Below, piece by piece: positions 52,289 through 60,122 of a stretch of 64,000 bases of DNA; positions within the stretch are counted from its first letter, which is position 1; each line of letters begins with the position of its first letter. The stretch spans positions 25,480 to 89,479 of the forward strand of contig NZ_LIVZ01000021.1 of NCBI RefSeq assembly GCF_001905845.1. Reading direction: 5' to 3'. A program made the translations under genes and the position numbers. The notes beneath the pieces are model-generated. The model saw only the letters and a program-made list of their open reading frames with translations, did no database searches and was not told the DNA's origin. This stretch comes from Streptomyces sp. TSRI0107 (GTDB lineage: Bacteria; Actinomycetota; Actinomycetes; Streptomycetales; Streptomycetaceae).

Positions 52289-52489
52289 ATGCCCAACCAA
52301 CCGAAGACACCCGTCAGCCGCTTCCGTATCGACGCCGAACTCTGGCAGGCATTCGGGGACGCAGTCCCTGAGGACACGGACCGCTCAGACGTCCTGCGGC
52401 GCTTTGTGGCGTACTACTGCCGACGGCCAGGCGCGAAGCTGCCTGAACGTCCACCTGCGGGGTCGTGGAGCACTCCGCCGCAGGCATGA
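52289..52489 (+). CDS. Ribbon-helix-helix (CopG/Arc-type) DNA-binding protein
   Basis: Protein of 66 residues. TPVSRFRIDAELWQAFGDAV gives the strand and first helix, and TDRSDVLRRFVAYYCRRPGA the second helix. RHH dimers bind short palindromes cooperatively, which fits the three operators immediately upstream. It probably represses itself and the divergent gene, and may control integration/excision as it stands next to the integrase. Only 47 bases separate the two stop codons. Confidence 0.82.
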   Translation: MPNQPKTPVSRFRIDAELWQAFGDAVPEDTDRSDVLRRFVAYYCRRPGAKLPERPPAGSWSTPPQA

Positions 52490-52490
52490 T

Positions 52491-52525
52491 GAGAGCCCCC
52501 TCCTCACCGATCGGAGGGGGCTCTC
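52491..52525. terminator. Bidirectional terminator between RHH gene and integrase
   Basis: Perfect 13-base arms GAGAGCCCCCTCC (52491-52503) and GGAGGGGGCTCTC (52513-52525) around a nine-base loop. It lies between two convergent genes. Confidence 0.85.
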
Positions 52526-52535
52526 TCGTGCGCGG

Positions 52536-54026
52536 CTAGCGCTCAGCCGGCGTCGCCCACGTGATGACGCAGCGCTCCTCGCCCACGAACGGTTTGCCAC
52601 GGACACCACGCGTGACGGTGACCTTGTCGATGGCGAGCCGGATTAGGTCCCGCCGCATGGCGTCATCTGCGGCGTCCCATGCTGCTTGCAGCATGTCCAG
52701 GTCGTCGAAGAACGTTAGGTTCACGGCGCCGCCGAACTCGGATGCCTTGTTCTCTGCCGCGACGAGGTCCGCCTCCGCCTCTGCGACAAGGCGCGGATAG
52801 AACCGCCCCATGGCTCCGTCGTAGATGCCTGCCTTCCGGTCCTCCGCAAGCCTCTCTAGAGCTTTCTCAGCGGCCTTCACGGCTGCCAGAGCCTGACGGT
52901 GCTCCTCCGTCTCCTCGGGCTTCGTGAGTGCCACCCAGCGCTCAGCGACAGCGATCATGAGAGGGTCGGCGCTGTCGAGGTCCGCTTTCAGCACCGCCCC
53001 GAGCCATTCTGAAAAGATGTATGCCTCGATGAGTGACCTCATAGCCGATGCCGGCTCTGCGCAGGGCTTACCGACGGTGTAGTTGTAGCAGCGATACGAG
53101 CGCCCATGGATCGCCGTACCTCCCCCGCAGCTCGCACACCGCAGGAGGCCTGACAACAAATGCTTCGGCTTACCCCGCTGATATTCGGGCGCCACTGGGA
53201 GGTGCCCCGCCACCGCTAGACGCGCCCGCTTAACGAGGGCCGCAGGCACGGGCTCTACGCCGTCAGCGAGAACGGAGACCCGCTCACCTTGCTTGTTTCG
53301 GAAGGGGGCGGAGCGCCCGCCCTTTGTCAGTGCTACCGCCTGCCATCCCTCATACACGGGGCTTTGGATCATGCGATGGATCGTCGACCCGCCCCAGTGC
53401 TTTCCGTCAGGCGACGGCACTCTCTCACTATTTAGTTCCTGCGCAATTGTCCGCGCTGACTTTCCCTCGGCCGTCGCCTCGAAGATGCGAACGAGCGTCG
53501 GCCACGCTGCCCCGTGCCGGAGCTTTCGCGTCTCTGCGTCCGCCACTTCGAGGCCATAGGGCGCGGCGCCCAACCATGCGCCCTCTTCCCGTTGCTGCTG
53601 TTTCGTGCCGCGAACCCGATGTGAGAGAAGGGTTGAGTACTCACGCGCTTCCTCAACCCTGTTGATGATGTCTCGACGGTCCCGGGGGTCGGCGGAGTCA
53701 AGACGCTCGTAGTCGAAGACGATTCGCTTCCCCTCGTCGAGGAGAGGGATTACGGCTCCCGCCCCCTTGCGCGAGAAGCGGTCGGCCGCGTAGCACCACA
53801 GTGCCGGTACCTCGTCAGCGAGAAGCGCGCCGATGGCCTTGTCGAACTCCGGGCGTACCGTGTCTGTGTACGCACTCAGGTTGTCGGCCCATACCTTGCG
53901 GACGGTGTAGCCGTTTTCGTCAGCCCACCTGCGTCCCCGCTGCTCCTGTGCGCGGAACGTGAGCGCGCGTTCCCGCTGACGCGTGATCGCCGACTTTCGC
54001 AAGTACAGGTCAATCTCTTGTGTCAC
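52536..54026 (-). CDS. Large serine recombinase (integrase)
   Basis: Site-specific integrase of 496 residues. The resolvase catalytic domain begins IDLYLRKSAITRQRERALTF with catalytic Ser12, and ADRFSRKGAGAVIPLLDEGK carries the conserved Arg. A recombinase domain follows (APYGLEV, then EGKSARTIAQELNSERVPSP). The zinc ribbon is LLRCASCGGGTAIHGRSYRC with KPC, and a coiled coil lies near 410-450. GTG start at 54026 with GGGGAGGG upstream. The start is only 26 bases from the attR arm, the usual int-attP order. It explains the insertion in the DUF4865 gene. No excision factor is recognisable; the RHH protein is a candidate. Confidence 0.93.
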   Translation of the reverse strand: MTQEIDLYLRKSAITRQRERALTFRAQEQRGRRWADENGYTVRKVWADNLSAYTDTVRPEFDKAIGALLADEVPALWCYAADRFSRKGAGAVIPLLDEGKRIVFDYERLDSADPRDRRDIINRVEEAREYSTLLSHRVRGTKQQQREEGAWLGAAPYGLEVADAETRKLRHGAAWPTLVRIFEATAEGKSARTIAQELNSERVPSPDGKHWGGSTIHRMIQSPVYEGWQAVALTKGGRSAPFRNKQGERVSVLADGVEPVPAALVKRARLAVAGHLPVAPEYQRGKPKHLLSGLLRCASCGGGTAIHGRSYRCYNYTVGKPCAEPASAMRSLIEAYIFSEWLGAVLKADLDSADPLMIAVAERWVALTKPEETEEHRQALAAVKAAEKALERLAEDRKAGIYDGAMGRFYPRLVAEAEADLVAAENKASEFGGAVNLTFFDDLDMLQAAWDAADDAMRRDLIRLAIDKVTVTRGVRGKPFVGEERCVITWATPAER

Positions 54027-54051
54027 AGGCCCTCCCCTGCACGGAATGCTA

Positions 54052-54083
54052 CATGCAAGGGTGTCTCGTCTGCCTTGCCCGCC
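54052..54083. other. attR of the serine-integrase element
   Basis: Element arm CATGCAAGGGTGTC (54052-54065), seven bases, core CCTT (54073-54076), then host sequence GCCCGCCGAC. With attL it rebuilds an attP whose 14-base arms are 20 bases apart, with TT exactly in the middle. Confidence 0.85.
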
Positions 54084-54632
54084 GACTACGACATGGATGT
54101 CATCCGCGCCCGGGTGGCACGGCTCGGGCATCTCCTCGACGACTGGGAGGGGCTGGGCTTCAAGGCGTATCTGATGCGCGAGCGCGGGGTGCAGGGCTCG
54201 CCGGTCAACCAGTACGCGCCGTTCTACCTGTGGAACACCGTGCAGGGCATGAACGCCTTCCTCTGGGGCGGCGGTTTCCAGGGCCTCAGCAACGATTTCG
54301 GGCGGCCCGCGGTCCGCCAGTGGACGGGCCTCGCCTACGAGGAGGGCGGCGCCGCCGGGGCCCCCGCGCGGCTCGCGGTGCGGGAGCGGCGGCCGGTGCC
54401 GGAGGGCGCCGTGGCCGGTGAGGTCGCCGGGGAGGCGGTGCGCGAGGCGGCGCGGCTCGCGGCACAGGAGGGCGCGATGTGCGCGGCGGCGGCCGTGGAC
54501 ACCGGACGCTGGGAGCTGGTCCTGTTCTCCCTCTGGGCTCACGACTCACCGGCGGCCGACGGTGACAGGTTCCAGGTCCTCCATCTGTCGGCGCCGGAGC
54601 GGGCGCGACTCCCGCGCGGCCGGCAGTGGTGA
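54075..54632 (+). pseudogene. DUF4865 gene, 3' fragment
   Basis: Continues the split gene: LPADYDMDVIRARVARLGHL, then GVQGSPVNQYAPFYLWNTVQ, GMNAFLWGGGFQGLSNDFGR and TGLAYEEGG. All are DUF4865 hallmarks, undamaged to the stop. Joined to the 39,053-39,079 part it gives a full-length protein of about 192-195 residues, downstream of the TetR at 38377. In the integrated state it lacks its own start. An in-frame TTG at 54018 inside the element could give a hybrid N-terminus. Excision would restore the gene. Confidence 0.85.
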
Positions 54633-54826
54633 CCGGGTCCACACGGTCCTCAGGGACGCGCCCCCCGGGGAACTGGCTGCGGGCGTTCGCCGTCGACCGG
54701 CCCCGAGCGGCGTCTGGCCCGATCCTGTCGATCTCTGTCCCACCGGGCCGTTCAACGGGCGGGCGTCCGCCCGCAGGATGGGGGCCACGGGCCACGGGGG
54801 TCCGGACACCCGGAGGGGGACGGCTC
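54633..54826. other. Short gap before DUF1272
   Basis: About 190 bases with no gene seen. It should hold the promoter of the DUF1272 gene. Confidence 0.4.
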
Positions 54827-55009
54827 ATGGCCCTGGAGATGCGCGACCGCTGCGAACGCTGTGAGACGGCGGTACTGCCGCCCGACGGAGCGGCCCTCAT
54901 CTGCTCGTACGAGTGCACCTTCTGCGGCCCGTGCGGCACGGAAATGCACGGGATCTGCCCCAATTGCAGCGGCGAGCTGGTCGCCCGGCCGCGCAGGATC
55001 GCTTCCTGA
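54827..55009 (+). CDS. DUF1272 small Cys-rich protein
   Basis: Protein of 60 residues: MALEMRDRCERCETAVLPPD, then ICSYECTFCGPCGTEMHGIC and PNCSGELV. Three CxxC-type pairs indicate one or two zinc sites. The family (DUF1272) is widespread and unstudied. GGAGGGGG precedes the ATG. It is followed by a TetR gene and an MFS-SDR pair in the same direction. Confidence 0.88.
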   Translation: MALEMRDRCERCETAVLPPDGAALICSYECTFCGPCGTEMHGICPNCSGELVARPRRIAS

Positions 55010-55043
55010 CGGTTGCTCACTTGCTCGCGGCCGGACGGCCTTT

Positions 55044-55056
55044 ACTTGACCGGTCG
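55044..55056. promoter_or_regulatory. Putative TetR operator/-35 region, copy 1
   Basis: ACTTGACCGGTCG lies upstream of the TetR gene. TTGACC can serve as a -35, with TAGGGT 18 bases later as a weak -10. The same 13-mer with one change stands before the MFS gene (55751). Confidence 0.55.
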
Positions 55057-55081
55057 TTCTTGAATCGCCTAGGGTCAGGGC

Positions 55082-55666
55082 ATGGCGAGGAGCAAGGAAT
55101 TCGATCCGGACGCCGTCCTGCAGTCGGCACTCGAACTGTTCTGGCGGCGAGGGTACGAGGCGACGTCCATGGCGGACCTCGTCGACCACCTCGGCATCGG
55201 ACGCGCCAGCATCTACGCCACCTTCGGCAACAAACGGGAGCTCTACCTCAAGGCGCTGGACCGGTACGGCGAGTCCCAGAACCCGCTGCTCCTGCGTGAA
55301 CTGTCCCAGCCGGGGCCGGCCTTGCCCGCCGTGCGCACGGTGGTCCGGCGGTTCGCGGCGGAGGCCGCCGACGAGTCCCGCCGGTCGGAGGGCTGCTTCA
55401 TCACCAACACGGCGGCCGAGCTGGCCCCGCACGACACCGCGGCGGCCCGGCGGGTGGAGTCGAGCTGGGAGCACCTGGAAACCCTGCTGCACTCGGCACT
55501 GGTGCGCGCCCAGGCGCAGGGCGAGCTGCCCGAGGAGCGTGATCCGCGGGCGCTGGCCCGGCTGCTGCTGGTGCTGCTGCAGGGCCTGCGGGTGGTGGGC
55601 AAGGCGTCCACCGACCCGGCGCGGGTGCGCGACGCGGCGGAGCAGGCGCTGGCACTGCTGGACTGA
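55082..55666 (+). CDS. TetR family regulator
   Basis: Repressor of 194 residues. The helix-turn-helix is LQSALELFWRRGYEATSMAD, then LVDHLGIGRASIYATFGNKR. The C-terminal domain includes SRRSEGCFITNTAAELAPHD, with the GC(F/L)xxN motif of a subgroup that controls efflux and SDR genes. Paired sites at 55044 and 55751 suggest it represses itself and the MFS-SDR operon. An effector (perhaps an electrophile or antibiotic) is unknown. Confidence 0.88.
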   Translation: MARSKEFDPDAVLQSALELFWRRGYEATSMADLVDHLGIGRASIYATFGNKRELYLKALDRYGESQNPLLLRELSQPGPALPAVRTVVRRFAAEAADESRRSEGCFITNTAAELAPHDTAAARRVESSWEHLETLLHSALVRAQAQGELPEERDPRALARLLLVLLQGLRVVGKASTDPARVRDAAEQALALLD

Positions 55667-55750
55667 CCGGATCACCGTCCGCACCTGAAGCCGATCGCCA
55701 TCGGGGATTCCTTCACCCGCGCCGCGGGCGACCGTTTCCGCTGCCCAAAT

Positions 55751-55763
55751 ACTTGACCGATCG
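55751..55763. promoter_or_regulatory. Putative TetR operator/-35 region, copy 2
   Basis: ACTTGACCGATCG, 34 bases before the MFS start, matches the site upstream of the TetR gene except for one base (A for G). Likely shared regulation. Confidence 0.55.
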
Positions 55764-55796
55764 ATCCAGAATGCGATCCACACATGAGGGGGATTC

Positions 55797-57254
55797 ATGA
55801 GCACGAAGGGGGGATTCATGAGCACGGTGGAGGCCGCGTCGCCCCACGCCGCGTCGCCCCACGCCGCGTCGCCCCACGCCGCGTCGCCCCACGCCGCGTC
55901 GCCCCACGCCGCACCGCCCCGCACCGGGCCGAAGAGCGGCAGCCGCCTGCCCTTCGCGCTGCTCGGTTCCTTACAGGTGACCCTGATCTTCACGCTGGCC
56001 GCCGTCGCCGTGCCGCTGCCCGAGATCGGGCGCCGGTTCGGGCTGGCGCGCGAGGAGCTGATCCTGCTGAGCGCGGCCTACGGGCTCACCTTCGCGGGGC
56101 TGCTGCTCATGGGCGGGCGCCTCGCCGACCGGTACGGCGGGCGACGGGCCCTGCCGACCGGGCTGCTGCTCTTCGGCGCCGCCTCGGCCGCCGCGCCGCT
56201 CGCCCCCGGATATCCGGCGCTGCTCGCCGCCCGGTTCGCGCAGGGCGCCGGGGCCGCCCTGGTGGCGCCCGCCGCGATGGCCGTGGTGCGCGCCCTCTTC
56301 CCCGAACCGCCCGCGTACCGGCGGGCGATGGCGACCTGGGGCGGTCTGTCGGTGCTCGGCGCCACGGCGGGCAACCTGCTCTCCGGTGTCATCTCCGCAC
56401 TGCTTTCCTGGCGTTGGGCGTTCGCCGCGCCCCTCGTCGTCACGGCTGCCGCCCTGCCGCTCGTGCCCCGGCTCCTCCCCGACGACCGCCCGGCGGCACC
56501 CGGGCCCCGCCTCGACGTCGCCGGCGCGCTCCTCGCGACGGCCGGGCTCGTGTCGCTCAGCTACGGCCTCGTCCTCACCGACGCCCGGCCCTGGGACTCG
56601 GCGCCGGTCCTCGGGCCGGTCGCCGCCGGGGGCGTCCTGCTCGCCGTCTTCCTCGTCGTGGAGCGGCGCACGGCCGACCCGCTGCTGCCGCCCGGTTTCC
56701 TGGTCGACAGGCGGCGCGCGCTCGGGCTCGTCGCGACCTCGCTGACGGCGGCCGGGACCAGCACCGTGTTCGTCCTGTTCGCGCTGCATCTGCAGGAGGA
56801 GCGGGGGTGGTCGGCACTGCGCGCCTCGGCCGCGTTCGTGCCGTTCGCGCTGGCCCTGCTCGGCTCCGGACGGGTGGCGGGGCCGCTCGTCGGACGGCTC
56901 GGCCCCGTCGCGGTCACCGGCGGCGGGCTGGCCGTGGGCGCCGCCGGGCTGGGGCTGCTCGCCCTCACCGGCCTCGACCCGGACGTCCCCTACGGCTACG
57001 GCGTCCTGCCCGGCCTGGTCCTGCTCCCGGCCGGTGCCGCCGCGGCCTTCGCCGGCGCGGCCGTGCTGGCCACCGACCGGGTGCCCGCCGCACGCACCGG
57101 GCTGGCCGGCGGGGTGCACAACACGGCGATGGAGATGGGGCCCACCGTCGTCTTCGCCCTGCTGCTGGCCACCGGCGGCGACCGGGCGAGCCTCGCCGCG
57201 ACGGCGGCGCTGTTCGCGCTCGCAGCTCCCCTGCTGCGCCTCGCGCGCCCCTGA
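55797..57254 (+). CDS. MFS drug-efflux-type transporter (DHA2-like, 14 helices)
   Basis: Membrane exporter of 485 residues. Helix one is SLQVTLIFTLAAVAVPLPEI. The motif MGGRLADRYGGRRALPTGLL is the loop 2-3 signature, followed by AQGAGAALVAPAAMAVVRAL. The N-terminus carries five tandem copies of a five-residue repeat (AASPH), encoded by exact 15-bp repeats at 55833-55907. The ribosome site and start are themselves duplicated 21 bases apart (ATG 55797 and 55818, each after GGGGATTC or GGGGGATTC). Probably in an operon with the SDR gene, 55 bases downstream. Substrate unknown. Confidence 0.87.
   Translation: MSTKGGFMSTVEAASPHAASPHAASPHAASPHAASPHAAPPRTGPKSGSRLPFALLGSLQVTLIFTLAAVAVPLPEIGRRFGLAREELILLSAAYGLTFAGLLLMGGRLADRYGGRRALPTGLLLFGAASAAAPLAPGYPALLAARFAQGAGAALVAPAAMAVVRALFPEPPAYRRAMATWGGLSVLGATAGNLLSGVISALLSWRWAFAAPLVVTAAALPLVPRLLPDDRPAAPGPRLDVAGALLATAGLVSLSYGLVLTDARPWDSAPVLGPVAAGGVLLAVFLVVERRTADPLLPPGFLVDRRRALGLVATSLTAAGTSTVFVLFALHLQEERGWSALRASAAFVPFALALLGSGRVAGPLVGRLGPVAVTGGGLAVGAAGLGLLALTGLDPDVPYGYGVLPGLVLLPAGAAAAFAGAAVLATDRVPAARTGLAGGVHNTAMEMGPTVVFALLLATGGDRASLAATAALFALAAPLLRLARP
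55833..55907 (+). repeat. Five exact 15-bp repeats inside the MFS gene
   Basis: Unit GCCGCGTCGCCCCAC repeated five times without change, giving AASPH repeats in a cytoplasmic N-terminal tail. Length is a multiple of three, so copy-number change would keep the frame. Confidence 0.9.
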
Positions 57255-57309
57255 ACCACTCCCCTACGACAACCTCGTTCAACTCCCTTGCCTCGAAAGG
57301 CGGATCATC

Positions 57310-58074
57310 ATGTCCCGCAACCGTTTCAGCGACCGCACCGTCCTCGTCACCGGCGCCGGTTCCGGCATCGGCCGTACCACCGCCCTGGCGTTCGCCGCCG
57401 AGGGCGCCCGGGTCGTCGTGGCCGGGCGTGGCCGGGCGGCGCTCGACGAGACCGTCGCCCTGATCGAGGCGGCCGGCGGCACGGCGTTCGCCCGGACCGC
57501 CGACGTGAGCCGCGCCGCCGACGTGGCGGCGCTGGTGCAGGCGGCCGTCGACCGGTTCGGCTCGCTCGACGTGGCCGTCAACAACGCGGGCGTCTTCCGG
57601 GGCGGGCCGCTTCCCGAGATGTCCGAGGAGGACTGGCGGACCGTGCTCGACGTCAACGTCACCGGCGTCTTCCTCGCGATGGCGGCCGAGATCCGCCGGA
57701 TGCGCACCCAGCCGGGCGGCGGGGCGATCGTCAACGTCGCCTCCAACCTGGGCACCCACCAGCAGGCGAACGGCACGACCGCCTACGCCGCCACCAAGGC
57801 GGCCGTGACCTCGCTGACCCGGGGCGCCGCCCTGGAGCACATCGGGGAGGGCGTCCGGATCAACGCGGTCAGCCCGGGCGCGTCGGCGACCACCATGTCG
57901 CTGCAGCCCGGCGAGTCCGAGGAGGACCGGGCCGTGCGGATGAAGGAGCAGTCGCCGCTCGGCCGTGTGTCGTCCACCGAGGAGGTGGCGGAGGCGGTGC
58001 TGTACCTGGCGTCCGACGCGGCCGCCTCCCTGGTGGGCACCGACCTGGTGATCGACGGCGGCGCCTCCCTCTGA
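57310..58074 (+). CDS. SDR family oxidoreductase
   Basis: NAD(P)-dependent dehydrogenase/reductase of 254 residues. TGAGSGIGRT binds the nucleotide, and VNNAG and NVASNLGTHQQANGTTAY AATK hold the Ser-Tyr-Lys site. The C-terminal DLVIDGGASL is typical. ATG 57310 with AAGGCGG upstream. It follows the MFS gene and is presumably under the same TetR control; together they may detoxify or export a small molecule. Confidence 0.88.
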   Translation: MSRNRFSDRTVLVTGAGSGIGRTTALAFAAEGARVVVAGRGRAALDETVALIEAAGGTAFARTADVSRAADVAALVQAAVDRFGSLDVAVNNAGVFRGGPLPEMSEEDWRTVLDVNVTGVFLAMAAEIRRMRTQPGGGAIVNVASNLGTHQQANGTTAYAATKAAVTSLTRGAALEHIGEGVRINAVSPGASATTMSLQPGESEEDRAVRMKEQSPLGRVSSTEEVAEAVLYLASDAAASLVGTDLVIDGGASL

Positions 58075-58121
58075 CGCCCCGCGTCAGATACCGGCCGGCG
58101 GCGGCCCGCTGACACCCCGCG

Positions 58122-59366
58122 TCAGGAACCGGCCAGCGCCCCCAGCGGATCGTCCAGCACCGGCTGCCAGGCCAGCTCCGCCGCTCCGACCAGGCTGTTG
58201 TGGTCGAGCGTGCAGGGCAGGATGGGCACGCCGCCGCTGCGGCCCCACAGGCTGCGGTCGGCGACCACCGCGCGCAGCCGTTCGGGGTCGGTGTCGAGGA
58301 GGGTGCGGTGCAGGCCGCCGAGGATGATCCGGTCCGGGTTGAGGATGTTGACCAGCCCGGCCAGGCCGAGGCCGAGCCGGTCGATCAGCGCCTCGGCGGC
58401 CGTGCGCACGGCCGGGTCGTCGTACTCCTCGCGCAACAGGTCGTTGGCCTGTTTCAGCAGCGACACCTCGGGACCGGGCGCGCGGCCCGCTGTGGTGAGC
58501 AGGGCCAGCGGGTCGGCCTCCACGTCGAGGCAGCCGCGGCTGCCGCAGTGGCAGGGCCGGCCCTCGGGGTTGACGGTGAGGTGGCCGACCTCCAGGGCGA
58601 GGCCCGAACTGCCGGAGTGCAGCCGCCCGTCGAGCACCAGCGCCCCGCCGACACCGCGGTGCCCGGTGGCCACGCACAGCAGGTCGCGGGATCCGCGCCC
58701 GGCGCCGTGCCGGTGCTCGGCGAGCGCGGCCAGGTTGACGTCGTTGGCGGCGAAGGCGGGCCCGGTGATGCCGGCGGCGCGGACGCACTCGGCGAAGATC
58801 TCCCGCACCGGCGCCCCCGCCGGCCAGGCCAGGTGCAGCGGGTTCAGGGCCAGGCCCTCCGGTTCGGCGACCGCGGACGGCACCGCGAGTCCGGCGCCCA
58901 CGCACCGCCGCCCGGTCTCCCGCAGCAGTTCCGCGCCGGCCTCGACGACGGAGCCGAGCACCTTGGCCGGGTCGGCGTCGACGGTCTCGCAGCCGGGCGC
59001 GGTGGCGACGATCCGGCCGCCGAGGCCGACCAGCGCGGCCCGGAAGCCGTCGGCGTGCACCTGCGCGGCGAGCGCGACGGGGCCGTCGTCGGCGAGCCGG
59101 AGCCGGTGCGAGGGGCGGCCCTGGGAGCCGGCGGCGGCGCCGGGCCGGGCGTCGACCCGGATCAGGCCGAGCGCCTCCAGTTCGGCGGCGACCGCGCCGG
59201 CCGTGGCGCGGGTGACGCCCAGTTCGGCGGTGAGCACGGCGCGGGTGGGTGCGCGTCCGGTGTGCACGAGCTCCAATGCGGGCCCGAGCGCGCCGCGCCC
59301 CCGGTCCAACCGCGTCCTCGAGGTGGTCCCTGCCCCCGTCGGCCGGGGGTCCGCCTTGCCGCTCAT
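58122..59366 (-). CDS. ROK family transcriptional regulator
   Basis: Protein of 414 residues. The N-terminal winged helix is PTRAVLTAELGVTRATAGAV, then AAELEALGLIRVD. The ROK sugar-binding domain follows with the zinc motif CHCGSRGCLDVEAD, near residues 275-290, and LVNILNPDRIILGGL. Such proteins repress sugar uptake or catabolic genes. No sugar transporter is adjacent; targets are unknown. It converges on the SDR gene. Confidence 0.9.
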   Translation of the reverse strand: MSGKADPRPTGAGTTSRTRLDRGRGALGPALELVHTGRAPTRAVLTAELGVTRATAGAVAAELEALGLIRVDARPGAAAGSQGRPSHRLRLADDGPVALAAQVHADGFRAALVGLGGRIVATAPGCETVDADPAKVLGSVVEAGAELLRETGRRCVGAGLAVPSAVAEPEGLALNPLHLAWPAGAPVREIFAECVRAAGITGPAFAANDVNLAALAEHRHGAGRGSRDLLCVATGHRGVGGALVLDGRLHSGSSGLALEVGHLTVNPEGRPCHCGSRGCLDVEADPLALLTTAGRAPGPEVSLLKQANDLLREEYDDPAVRTAAEALIDRLGLGLAGLVNILNPDRIILGGLHRTLLDTDPERLRAVVADRSLWGRSGGVPILPCTLDHNSLVGAAELAWQPVLDDPLGALAGS

Positions 59367-59393
59367 GAGGGGGAGTCTCCCATGATCCGTTCG

Positions 59394-60065
59394 TCAGGCG
59401 GCGGCCGGGAAGCCGCTGACCCGCAACGTCACGTTGAGCCGCCCGCGCAGGCCCAGGCCGGACGGGGCGGTCCCGGCGTACACGCGCGGTACCCCGTGGT
59501 AGGCGAGCCGGGACGGCCCGCCGAACACGAACAGGTCGCCGCTGCGCAGTTCCACGTCGGTGTAGGGGCGGCTCCGGGTCTCGGTGTTGCCGAACCGGAA
59601 GACGCAGGTGTCACCGAGGCTCAGGGACACCACCGGGGCGTCGGAGCGTTCGTCGGCGTCGCGGTGCATGCCCATGCGGGCGTCGGCGTCGTAGAAGTTG
59701 ATCAGGGCGATGTCGTACGCCGCGTCCGTGGCCGCGTCGGGGCCGAGGGCGTCGGCGGCCGCGCGCCGGCCCAGCTCGCCGAGCCAGTCCGGGAACGGCT
59801 TGACCGGGGTGTGGTCGCCGTCGACGACCGTGCGGGCGTAGGCGTACGGGTACCAGTGCCAGCCGAGGCAGACCTGGCGGGCGGTCATGGTGCCGCCGCC
59901 CGGGGTGCGCACGGTGCGCAGTCCGGCGGGCGGGCGCGCCCAGTCCCGGCAGGCCGCCAGCAGCTCGCGCTGACCGTCGGGATCCAGCCAGTCCGGGACG
60001 TGCACCGCGCCGGGCGCGACCGGCGTGCGGTCTCGGGGGAACAGCTCGGCGTCCATGCCGTCCAT
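59394..60065 (-). CDS. alkB: AlkB-like Fe(II)/2-oxoglutarate dioxygenase
   Basis: Dealkylating dioxygenase of 223 residues that oxidises methyl lesions on DNA or RNA bases. The double-stranded beta-helix holds the iron ligands in MGMHRDADE (His and Asp) and the distal His in LAYHGVPRVY. The 2-oxoglutarate Arg pair is in LRGRLNVTLRV. YDIALINFYDADARMGMHRD is a hallmark segment. ATG 60065 with GGGGCAGG upstream; a second ATG nine bases on is possible. It is divergent from the rlmG-like gene. No ada gene is adjacent. Confidence 0.9.
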   Translation of the reverse strand: MDGMDAELFPRDRTPVAPGAVHVPDWLDPDGQRELLAACRDWARPPAGLRTVRTPGGGTMTARQVCLGWHWYPYAYARTVVDGDHTPVKPFPDWLGELGRRAAADALGPDAATDAAYDIALINFYDADARMGMHRDADERSDAPVVSLSLGDTCVFRFGNTETRSRPYTDVELRSGDLFVFGGPSRLAYHGVPRVYAGTAPSGLGLRGRLNVTLRVSGFPAAA

Positions 60066-60122
60066 CCTGCCCCACCGTCCCCCACCGCCTCTGAGCTGCG
60101 GCTCGGCTAGCCTTGACGCACG

